Notes under the pieces: generated by a model | The model's database searches: none | What the model saw: only the letters and a program-made list of their open reading frames with translations | What the model was told of the DNA's origin: nothing | Assembly: GCA_900555765.1 (NCBI GenBank) | Contig: USMA01000101.1 | Span: forward strand, 1-5,204 | DNA: 5,204 bases | Direction of reading: 5' to 3' | From: an uncultured Collinsella sp. | GTDB taxonomy: Bacteria > Actinomycetota > Coriobacteriia > Coriobacteriales > Coriobacteriaceae | Shown: positions 1 through 5,130 of the stretch, one piece after another | How positions within the stretch are numbered: position 1 is the stretch's first letter | Layout: each line of letters begins with the position of its first letter | Program-made: the position numbers and the translations under genes

Positions 1-134
1 TTGGATCTGCTGACGCTGTTGCCGATGGGGATTTCCCCGTCGGTATTGTCATCAGGAAGATCCTTGTATATAACCTGATCGCCGTACTGTGCCAGCTCCT
101 CGTCGGTGAGCTGTTCGTCTTTGTTTTCTGCCAT
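1..134 (-). CDS. Hypothetical acidic protein, N-terminal 44 residues only (cut by window edge)
   Basis: The ATG at 134-132 is preceded by an AGAGG-type ribosome-binding site in the 15-nt gap after the membrane-protein stop, and the frame stays open to the window edge. The visible peptide begins MAENKDEQLTDEELAQYGDQ and continues with an Asp-rich stretch and then IPIGNSVSR. It is strongly acidic and hydrophilic, with no signal peptide, membrane segment or catalytic motif in this part. I do not recognise the family. The tight spacing indicates co-transcription with the membrane protein and dehydrogenase upstream, making it at least the fourth gene of the operon. The remainder lies outside the window, so its function cannot be judged. 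Confidence 0.75.
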   Translation of the reverse strand, partial: MAENKDEQLTDEELAQYGDQVIYKDLPDDNTDGEIPIGNSVSRS

Positions 135-149
135 AGTTACCTCTTCTTA

Positions 150-578
150 CTATTTCTTAGCGTGCTTGCCAGCACCCTTGCTGTCATCGGTGACCGAGAT
201 GAGCTGTCGGTCGGCCGCGCCATTGCGGCGTGCGCGGCGGCGTTCCTCGGCGTCGCCCGCGTCGGCGGCGGCGCGATGAGCCTTGTTGACGTTAAAGACC
301 TCGTCGTGCTTGCGCCACGGACCGACGGACTCGCCAAAGCTCATCTTAAGGCCGGCGATAAAGCCGCCGAGCCAGCCGATCGGCGCAAACTGCACCAGCG
401 GGAACAGTGAGAACACCCAGGTCAGCAGGACGACTGCCGCCGCGCCTGCAAAGTTGGCAATCCAGTAGTCGCGCTTGGTGATGACGCGTTTTTCGCACGC
501 CCACTGGCCGCACAAAAAGCCGATGTAGATCGCAAAGATAAAGAGTACCAGCGCGAGCACCACGAACGTCCAGCTCAT
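150..578 (-). CDS. Small two-helix membrane protein of unknown function
   Basis: This encodes 142 residues. A first hydrophobic segment spans residues 4-25 (Trp, Phe, Val, Leu-rich), followed by a short basic loop (KRVITKRDYW, 30-39). A second hydrophobic region covers roughly 40-77, with a Pro60 break and a Gly-rich end (GWLGGFIAGL), so it may be one long helix or a helix plus a re-entrant segment. From residue 83 the protein is soluble: a conserved-looking ESVGPWRKHDEVFNVNKAHR stretch, a charged Glu/Arg-rich part (111-118), and a Lys-rich end. The frame opens at 614, but I chose the ATG at 578 because the hydrophobic segment begins there and GAGGAG sits 8 nt upstream; the earlier start would overlap the preceding gene. 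It begins 5 nt after the dehydrogenase stop, so translation is probably coupled. I do not recognise the family and assign no function. Confidence 0.82.
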   Translation of the reverse strand: MSWTFVVLALVLFIFAIYIGFLCGQWACEKRVITKRDYWIANFAGAAAVVLLTWVFSLFPLVQFAPIGWLGGFIAGLKMSFGESVGPWRKHDEVFNVNKAHRAAADAGDAEERRRARRNGAADRQLISVTDDSKGAGKHAKK

Positions 579-583
579 GGGCG

Positions 584-1663
584 CTACTCCTCGTGATGAT
601 GGCCGCAGCAGCACTCGTGGCCATCATCATGGCCGTGGCCGCCGCAGCACTCGTGGTCCTCGCCATGGTGGTGGCCGCAACCGCACTCATGGTCGTCGCC
701 GTGCTCGCCGCAACCGCAGCCGTCCTCGTGAGCACCGTGCTCTTCGGGACGATACTGCGACCAGTCCAGACCGGCGGCGATGGCGTCGGCCTCCTCCTTA
801 TAGAGGACCGTGATGGCCTGGGTGCCCAGCTTGGCACCACCGATGGCATCGAGCATGTCGTAGAGCGTAAAGGCCACGTCGGCGCCGGGCAGCGCAAGCT
901 CGCGATCGTCGGCATAGGCGAGCGCCAAGCGCAGGTCCTTGATGAAGTGCTCGACCATAAAGCCGGGCTTGTAGTCGCCGTCGAGCGCCTTGGTAGCCAG
1001 GCTCTCCATGGCGCCGGACTTGCCGGTACCGCCCAGGATCATCTGGCGGGTCTTCTCCAGATCAAGGCCGCTCAGCTCGGCAAATGCCATGGCGTCTGCC
1101 ATGCCGACCATGCAGGCGCCCAGCGACACCTGGTTGGCGAGCTTGGCAGCCTGGCCCTTGCCGGCGCCGTCGAAGCAGCAGATGTTGGCCGCGAAGGTGG
1201 CAAGGATGTCGCGGACCGGCGCGATGTCGTTCTCGGTGGCGCCCACGATAGCAGTAAGCGTGCCGGCGATAGCTCCCGACTCACCGCCGGTGACGGGGCA
1301 GTCAAACGCCATGCGACCAGAAACCTGGGCGGCCTCGGCAATGTCGCGCGCCAGCTCGGGCGAGCTCGTGGTGAGGTCGATCAGGACCGCGCCGGGCTTA
1401 GTGCACGCGAGCAGGCCGTCGCCCGCCAGGTAGAGCTCCTCGACCTCGGAGGGATAGCCCACCATGGTAAAGACGACATCGGCGTTCGCCGCGGCATCGG
1501 CCGGCGTATCTGCCCAGACGGCGCCGCGCTCGATAAGCGCTGCGGCCTTGGACTTGGTGCGGTTGTTGACCGTGACGGGATAGCCGGCGTCCAAGATGTG
1601 GCCGGCGATGGGGGCACCCATGATTCCGGTGCCGAGGAATGCGACGGAGAGCTTGTTTGCCAT
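584..1663 (-). CDS. NAD(P)-dependent beta-hydroxyacid dehydrogenase with C-terminal His/Cys-rich metal-binding tail
   Basis: This 359-residue protein belongs to the 3-hydroxyisobutyrate / tartronate-semialdehyde reductase (GarR/MmsB-like) family, whose members reversibly oxidise beta-hydroxyacids with NAD(P) in the cytoplasm. Visible family features are the Rossmann glycine motif GTGIMG (11-16), NNRT (33-36) after strand 2, where Arg35-Thr36 suggests NADP preference, the substrate motif DCPVTGG (121-127, Thr125 where Ser is usual), GKGQAAKLAN (168-177) with the expected catalytic Lys174, and KDLRLAL (242-248). The enzyme proper ends near residue 305, close to the usual family length of about 290-300. 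Residues 307-359 are an added tail containing 14 His, 9 Cys, 16 Asp/Glu and 13 Gly, with only one other residue. The ATG at 1663 has AAGGAAAGG 5 nt upstream. The gene lies 92 nt after degV and 5 nt before the membrane protein. The exact substrate cannot be read from the sequence. Confidence 0.93.
   Translation of the reverse strand: MANKLSVAFLGTGIMGAPIAGHILDAGYPVTVNNRTKSKAAALIERGAVWADTPADAAANADVVFTMVGYPSEVEELYLAGDGLLACTKPGAVLIDLTTSSPELARDIAEAAQVSGRMAFDCPVTGGESGAIAGTLTAIVGATENDIAPVRDILATFAANICCFDGAGKGQAAKLANQVSLGACMVGMADAMAFAELSGLDLEKTRQMILGGTGKSGAMESLATKALDGDYKPGFMVEHFIKDLRLALAYADDRELALPGADVAFTLYDMLDAIGGAKLGTQAITVLYKEEADAIAAGLDWSQYRPEEHGAHEDGCGCGEHGDDHECGCGHHHGEDHECCGGHGHDDGHECCCGHHHEE
587..592 (-). 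promoter_or_regulatory. Ribosome-binding site embedded in the last codons of the upstream gene
   Basis: GAGGAG, the codons of the final two Glu residues of the dehydrogenase, lies 8 nt before the ATG at 578. It decides the start of the membrane-protein gene and places ribosome entry inside the end of the preceding coding sequence, as expected for translational coupling. Confidence 0.7.
590..733 (-). repeat. 36-nt tandem repeat encoding a 12-residue metal-ligand unit
   Basis: Within the dehydrogenase tail, GCAGCACTCGTGG (+ strand) occurs at 608-620 and 644-656, and a 10-of-13 match lies at 680-692, exactly 36 nt apart each time. In protein terms, three 12-residue units (residues 323-334, 335-346, 347-358) share the core acidic-(D/G)-H-E-C-x-x-G-H-x-H. 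A more degenerate fourth unit (311-322) keeps C-G-C-G. Identity at the DNA level suggests growth by tandem duplication followed by drift. Confidence 0.8.
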
Positions 1664-1755
1664 GAAACCTTTCCTTTTGGGTTGGGTGTTGTTACCAGGT
1701 TGAATACTCGGTGCCAGCGTTTGGGCTGCGGGGCGCCCGCGGTTGTAACGCCTGT

Positions 1756-2709
1756 CTACTCACCGCGCACACGGCGCGCGATGCGGTCGGAAAGCGAGGC
1801 TTTCTCGGCGCGATTCTTGCCCCAAAACGCGCAGGCCACCATGCCGGGGCCCACGTGCGAGCCAATGGTGGGACCCACGGAGCCGCGAATGATCGTGACG
1901 TCGGCGCAGCCTTCCTCCTTGCGGATGGCGGCTTCGAGCCAGTCACCGTCCTTTTCGGCATCGGCCGTCATGATGGCGATGGGCATGGTGCGGTCGGGCA
2001 CGTAGTTCTCGCGGAACGACTTGAGGATGGACTTGAGCGCCTTCTTGCGGCCGCGGTTGACGCCGATCAGCGACAGCGAGCCGGCAAGGTCGTAGGAGAG
2101 CTCGGGCTTGACATCGAGCTTTGCCGTGAGCTGCGCCGCCGCGGGCGGAATGCGGCCGCCGGCAGCCAGCGCGTCAAAGCTCTCGAGCGTAAAGTAGCCG
2201 TGGACGTAGGTCTTTGCCTCGTTTGCCCAATCGACCAGCTGCTTGGCGGTCAGTCCCGCCGAACGCTGGCGCACGGCCTCGAGCGCCAAGAGCGCGCCGG
2301 TCGCGCAAGGCAGAGCGTTGTCGACCACGTAGAGCTCAAAGTTGGGATACTCGGCGCGCACGGCATCTGCCGCCTGGCACGCGGAGTTGTAGCTCGACGA
2401 CAGCGCCGAGGTAAAGCACAGGTAGACCGTGGGCGTGCCCTCCTTGGCACACTCGGTAAAGAACTCGATATAGCGACCGAGCGACACGGCGGAGGTAGAC
2501 ACGCGAGCGCCGGCGCGCATGCGATCGTAGAACTCCTTAGGGCTCATGCTCGACCAGATATCGTCCGTGCGCTCCTCGCCATCGATAATGAAGGGGAAAC
2601 CCAGGATATCGACATCAAGGTTCGCGGCGACCTCGGGGCTAAAGTCGCAGCAGGTATCGACGACGATGCGGCAACGGTTCGAATGACCGGCGGATGCGGC
2701 CTTGTCCAT
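1756..2709 (-). CDS. DegV family protein (FakB-type fatty-acid-binding protein)
   Basis: This encodes 317 residues, slightly longer than the usual ~280-290 because of a short N-terminal extension before RIVVDTCCDFS (14-24), the typical DegV opening strand. Other family features are STSAVSLGRY (71-80) in the place of the usual TSQPS motif with Thr72, SALSSSYNSA (101-110), LAAGGRI (181-187) and GPTIGSHVGPG (279-289), including the family's His285. In characterised FakB proteins the equivalent Thr, Ser and His hold the fatty-acid carboxylate, and the protein presents the lipid to the kinase FakA. FakA is not in this window, so a lipid-carrier role is inferred from the family. I chose the ATG at 2709, with AAGGAG (2723-2718) 8 nt upstream; a TTG one codon earlier is the alternative. 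The ribosome-binding site follows a terminator by only 4 nt, which bears on how the gene is expressed. It heads the degV-dehydrogenase-membrane protein cluster. Confidence 0.93.
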   Translation of the reverse strand: MDKAASAGHSNRCRIVVDTCCDFSPEVAANLDVDILGFPFIIDGEERTDDIWSSMSPKEFYDRMRAGARVSTSAVSLGRYIEFFTECAKEGTPTVYLCFTSALSSSYNSACQAADAVRAEYPNFELYVVDNALPCATGALLALEAVRQRSAGLTAKQLVDWANEAKTYVHGYFTLESFDALAAGGRIPPAAAQLTAKLDVKPELSYDLAGSLSLIGVNRGRKKALKSILKSFRENYVPDRTMPIAIMTADAEKDGDWLEAAIRKEEGCADVTIIRGSVGPTIGSHVGPGMVACAFWGKNRAEKASLSDRIARRVRGE

Positions 2710-2727
2710 CAAAGCGACTCCTTACGT

Positions 2728-2759
2728 AAAAAGGCGGCCACCCGCATGGGATGGCCGCC
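2728..2759 (-). terminator. Intrinsic terminator between hpf and degV
   Basis: On the minus strand GGCGGCCA and TGGCCGCC form a perfect 8-bp stem around an 11-nt loop that can add a CCC/GGG pairing, followed directly by five T. It closes hpf transcription. Because degV begins 18 nt further on, it may also act as an attenuator for the downstream operon. Confidence 0.85.
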
Positions 2760-2762
2760 AAC

Positions 2763-2784
2763 CGTTAACTCATGCAAGTTAACG
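2763..2784 (-). repeat. 7-bp inverted repeat after the hpf stop, possible operator
   Basis: CGTTAAC and GTTAACG flank an 8-nt spacer whose centre includes CATG. The site sits 4 nt after the hpf stop codon and just before the terminator. Immediately upstream on the minus strand is TAAAAT (2791-2786), a 5-of-6 match to a -10 box, but no convincing -35 lies at the right distance. An operator or weak promoter for degV is possible; a chance A/T-rich palindrome is the alternative. Confidence 0.4.
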
Positions 2785-2788
2785 TATT

Positions 2789-3373
2789 TTACTCGTCAAG
2801 TGTTTCGATGCGGGGCTTGATGATGCCATATCCACCATTCTTACGGTGATACACCACATTGATAAGGCCGGTCGTCGCGTTCTCGAACACGTAGAAGTCG
2901 TGGCCGAGCAGATCGGTCTGCACCAGCGCCTGCTCCTCAGTCATCGGGGTGACGTCGATAACCTTCTCGCGGACGAGCAGGTCGTCCTCCTCCTCGGGCA
3001 GCAGCAGGTCGGCCAGATCCTCGACGCGCTCGACCGGCGCGACATCCGCGGCGCTGGCACCGCCCTGGCGGTTGTCCACGACCTTGGTCTTGAACTTGCG
3101 CAGCTGGCGGGTGACCTTATCGGCGGAGAGGTCGATGGCGGCGTACATATCTGCACCGTGCTCGGCAACGCGAATCACCGAACCGCGGGCACGAACCGTA
3201 ACCTCGACGATTGCCGGGTTGGGGTTCGAGGGGTTCTTCTCATAGCGAAGTACAACGTCGACCGTCATGGGCTCGATATCGAAAACCTTGAGCGCCTCGC
3301 CGATCTTCTCATCCACATGCGCACGCAGAGCATCGGTTACCGTCGTCTTGCGTCCAGAAACCTTGATATCCAT
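2789..3373 (-). CDS. hpf: Long-form ribosome hibernation promoting factor (HPF/RaiA family)
   Basis: This encodes 194 residues, the length of the two-domain long HPF found in most bacteria outside the gamma-proteobacteria. Residues 1-~100 form the ribosome-binding domain (opening MDIKVSGRKTTVTDALR, with basic stretches near VTRQLRKFKTKVV), which binds the decoding region of the 30S subunit. A variable acidic linker (~105-137) follows. Residues 138-187 are the C-terminal dimerisation domain (VIDVTPMTEEQA, then HDFYVFENATTGLINVVYHR and GGYGIIKP), which joins two 70S ribosomes into inactive 100S particles. The frame opens at 3433, but the ATG at 3373 fits the family N-terminus and has TGGAG 6 nt upstream. 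An extended -10-like TGATTAAAT lies at 3440-3432 without a clear -35, so the promoter is uncertain. The gene appears monocistronic, bounded by terminators on both sides. Confidence 0.95.
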   Translation of the reverse strand: MDIKVSGRKTTVTDALRAHVDEKIGEALKVFDIEPMTVDVVLRYEKNPSNPNPAIVEVTVRARGSVIRVAEHGADMYAAIDLSADKVTRQLRKFKTKVVDNRQGGASAADVAPVERVEDLADLLLPEEEDDLLVREKVIDVTPMTEEQALVQTDLLGHDFYVFENATTGLINVVYHRKNGGYGIIKPRIETLDE

Positions 3374-3590
3374 ACGTGGCTCCAATCTGCCTCGGGGACT
3401 TACTGTACTGGCTATGTACCCATTGCCGTGCATTTAATCACGCGGATTCCCAAAGACCCGAATAACGATTGCTTGATACCGCATACCGAAGTCTCGCACT
3501 TTTCTGTGGCAAAGTGCGCTATAGGAGGGCGACGGCGACTTTGTATTTGGTCCCGAAAATTGGCTTTGACCTGCTAGTTTTATTGGGATG
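3374..3590. other. Intergenic region upstream of hpf
   Basis: These 217 nt hold no supportable gene on either strand. The longest plus-strand reading after an AGGAGGG motif (3524-3530) is a 16-codon TTG-initiated frame starting at 3541, which I do not consider real. The region should contain the hpf promoter and includes an 8-bp inverted repeat at 3495-3518. I could not find a consensus -35/-10 pair on the minus strand. Confidence 0.6.
3495..3518. repeat. 8-bp inverted repeat upstream of hpf, possible regulatory site
   Basis: CGCACTTT and AAAGTGCG are perfect reverse complements separated by TCTGTGGC. The repeat is about 120 nt upstream of the hpf start and has no T-tract on either side, so it is not a terminator. 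It could be a protein-binding site or a leader stem-loop; the sequence does not decide between them. Confidence 0.5.
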
Positions 3591-3624
3591 AAAAAGCCGG
3601 GCTCCCCTGTTGGGAAAGCCCGGC
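3591..3624 (-). terminator. Intrinsic terminator of the lipoprotein gene
   Basis: On the minus strand GCCGGGCT and AGCCCGGC form a perfect 8-bp stem around a 13-nt loop with internal CCC/GGG pairing, followed by five T. A second small hairpin (GGAGAG/CTCTCC, 3643-3658) precedes it just after the stop codon, without a T-tract. Confidence 0.88.
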
Positions 3625-3690
3625 AATGCGTGTTGAAACCGTGGAGAGGCGTCTCTCCTAGCGCATAGGAAACGCCACCCCTAGCAATAA

Positions 3691-4683
3691 CTAGCTATTG
3701 AGCTTGTTAATGTCGTCGTCGGTGATAGTGCTCTCCTGGCTGGACGATTTATCCTCGGAGGTTGCACCCTCGCTGCTCGAATCGGAGGATGCGGACTCGC
3801 TGGATCCGGTGTCGGTCGACTGTACGTCGGCGCCCGAGACCGTCTTGGTGGTGAGGTCATAGGGCATCGTGCCGTACCAGACGGAGTGGACCGCCTCGAG
3901 CGTGCCATCGACCGTGATACCGTCGAGGGCATCGCTCACGGCGCGGCATAGCTCGTCGTTGGCCGCGAGGCCCGCGACGCCGAGCGTCGAGGGTGTCTCG
4001 AGCGCGCCGACGTAAGAGATCTGGCTCATCAGGCGCGCAAGGTAGCCGCCGGCCGTGGAGTCGCAAATCACGTAGTCGACCTCGCCGGACTTGAGCGCCT
4101 CAAAGCACTCGTTGACGTTGGAGAAGGTCTTTTGGTTGGCCGTGATGCTCTGCTTGGCGAGCGCTTCCTGCGAGGCCGAGGAGGTCTGAACGCCCAGGGT
4201 AGCGGTGTTAAGCGTTTCGGTGGAAACGCTCAGCGACTCGCCGTCGCTCGTCTTTCCGAACACTGCCGCAGCGTCGTACAGGCAAGTACCAAGCGTGCTG
4301 ATATCACCATCCGTGGAATTGATGTCGCCAATGAAGATGTCGGCCTTTTTGTCGCCAAGCGCGGAATCGGCAGAAGACGCATCGACGAAGGCAACCTTGA
4401 GTCCCATGCGACTTGCAAGGGCGCGGGCAGCGTCGACTGCGTAGCCCGTGAGGTTACCATCGGCGCCCTGCATGGCCTGCGGAGCATCGGAGGTATCGAG
4501 GGCAACCGTCAGGGTACCGGGAGTGACCAGGGCATCGTCCGACACCGCCGGCGTGACGGTCTCGCGCTCGATCTGGTCAATCGTGGGCGTCGTGAACGTG
4601 GACAGTGGGTTGAACGCGCATCCGCTCAAGCCCAATACGGCAATGACCGCCGCGGTCCCAGCACCCAACCGAGCCGCGTGCAT
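3691..4683 (-). CDS. Solute-binding lipoprotein, family 3 (amino-acid ABC transporter type)
   Basis: This encodes 330 residues. A short signal peptide (Arg5, hydrophobic 8-19) ends in the lipobox LSGC with Cys22, so the mature protein should be lipid-anchored outside the membrane. The binding domain runs from about GTLTVALDTSDAP (56-68) through GYAVDAARALASRMGL (80-95), ADIFIGDI (114-121), and VDYVICDSTAGGYLARL in the second lobe, matching the bacterial solute-binding protein family 3 fold used by amino-acid importers. Residues 283-330 form a low-complexity tail with 16 Ser and 11 Asp/Glu, unusual for this family. The mature domain has four further Cys that could pair. I chose the ATG at 4683 because GAGGGG lies 7 nt upstream; the ATG at 4701 would add six residues, and the frame is open much further. 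No permease or ATPase is adjacent, so it is an orphan receptor here. Ligand unknown. Confidence 0.88.
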   Translation of the reverse strand: MHAARLGAGTAAVIAVLGLSGCAFNPLSTFTTPTIDQIERETVTPAVSDDALVTPGTLTVALDTSDAPQAMQGADGNLTGYAVDAARALASRMGLKVAFVDASSADSALGDKKADIFIGDINSTDGDISTLGTCLYDAAAVFGKTSDGESLSVSTETLNTATLGVQTSSASQEALAKQSITANQKTFSNVNECFEALKSGEVDYVICDSTAGGYLARLMSQISYVGALETPSTLGVAGLAANDELCRAVSDALDGITVDGTLEAVHSVWYGTMPYDLTTKTVSGADVQSTDTGSSESASSDSSSEGATSEDKSSSQESTITDDDINKLNS

Positions 4684-5026
4684 CAAGCTGCCCCTCACCA
4701 TGTCCACTACCCTGCCTTCTGTGTCGTATACAATCCGTGCGTTGCGCGGAATAACGGGTTGTTCCCACCAGCTGACCTGGTATTTGACCCCACACTTGCG
4801 CACCGGGGTGTTTGCGCGGGAGGCCATAGCCACCTTCACGACTGGCCCGCTCGCCCGCGAGGCGGTATTGCCCCAAAGATAGTAGAACGGACGGTGCGGC
4901 TTACATCTAGGACGCGCCATGATCGCGCCGCGCGCACGCGGTCGCTTACGTGGATCCCTTTGACCGCGTCTGTCTTGGACTAGGATGGACATTTCGTCCG
5001 TCCGCAACCACAGCCTGGCAGGAACG
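4684..5026 (-). other. Long leader of the lipoprotein gene, with stem-loops and an in-frame open reading frame
   Basis: From the predicted transcription start near 5026 to the ATG are about 340 nt. The leader contains a hairpin at 4983-5003 (GGACGGAC/GTCCATCC, one mismatch, GAAAT loop), a perfect 8-bp stem at 4936-4969, a bulged GC-rich hairpin around CTCG/CGAG near 4850, and ACCAG/CTGGT near 4770. The lipoprotein frame stays open across all of it, but the in-frame ATGs at 4992 and 4920 lack a good ribosome-binding site; the ATG at 4827 has AAGG 5 nt upstream. I matched no known riboswitch class. It is either a structured regulatory leader or an unusual N-terminal extension. Confidence 0.5.
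4936..4969 (-). other. Perfect 8-bp stem-loop in the leader RNA
   Basis: On the minus strand ACGCGGTC pairs fully with GACCGCGT around an 18-nt loop. It lies about 60 nt after the predicted transcription start. There is no T-tract, so it is not an intrinsic terminator; it is the strongest single stem of the leader. Confidence 0.6.
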
Positions 5027-5032
5027 TAGCGC

Positions 5033-5061
5033 ATTATAGCTAAGTTCAAGCTAAAGTTTAA
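5033..5061 (-). promoter_or_regulatory. Sigma-70-type promoter upstream of the lipoprotein gene
   Basis: A perfect TATAAT (5038-5033) has TTAAAC (5061-5056, 3 of 6 to consensus) 17 nt upstream, in an A/T-rich patch within otherwise GC-rich DNA. This predicts a start near 5026. The weak -35 could reflect activator dependence or simply a strong -10. Confidence 0.6.
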
Positions 5062-5130
5062 GGTTAGGGGCGTCATTCGCACCGTGAGCACAGATTTTGC
5101 AGGTCGGAGCGGACCATTCGCGCCCCCATC

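Noticed and set aside
1728..1740. GC-rich hairpin GCGGG-GCG-CCCGC between degV and the dehydrogenase
   Set aside because: It has no T-tract on the minus strand and only a 5-bp stem with a 3-nt loop. It is not a convincing terminator, and the two genes are probably co-transcribed.
593..2005. Long plus-strand open frame (470 codons) opposite the dehydrogenase and degV
   Set aside because: It lies antisense to two genes with clear family motifs, begins with a low-complexity mirror of the His/Cys-rich tail, and has no recognisable domain. It is a GC-rich shadow frame.
1711..2820. Plus-strand open frame of 369 codons opposite degV
   Set aside because: It is fully antisense to a DegV protein with intact motifs; its composition (Arg, Gly, Ala, His-rich) is typical of a shadow.
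3541..3591. Tiny plus-strand TTG-initiated frame after AGGAGGG upstream of hpf
   Set aside because: It is only 16 codons, uses a rare start, and runs into the terminator of the opposite-strand gene; nothing else supports it.
4684..4900. Resemblance of leader segments to SRP RNA (TACCAGGTCAG) and 6S RNA (AGCGGGCCAGTC)
   Set aside because: Only 11-12 nt match in each case. The conserved GGAA/GCAG loop of SRP RNA and the overall closed-rod pairing of 6S RNA are absent.
4132..4983. Plus-strand open frame of 283 codons opposite the lipoprotein and its leader
   Set aside because: It is antisense to the solute-binding domain, with no family features and no convincing ribosome-binding site.
3691..5091. 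Full-length 466-residue version of the lipoprotein starting at 5091
   Set aside because: Its start lies upstream of the predicted promoter (5061-5033) and no ribosome-binding site is present. The signal peptide with lipobox supports a start near 4683-4701.
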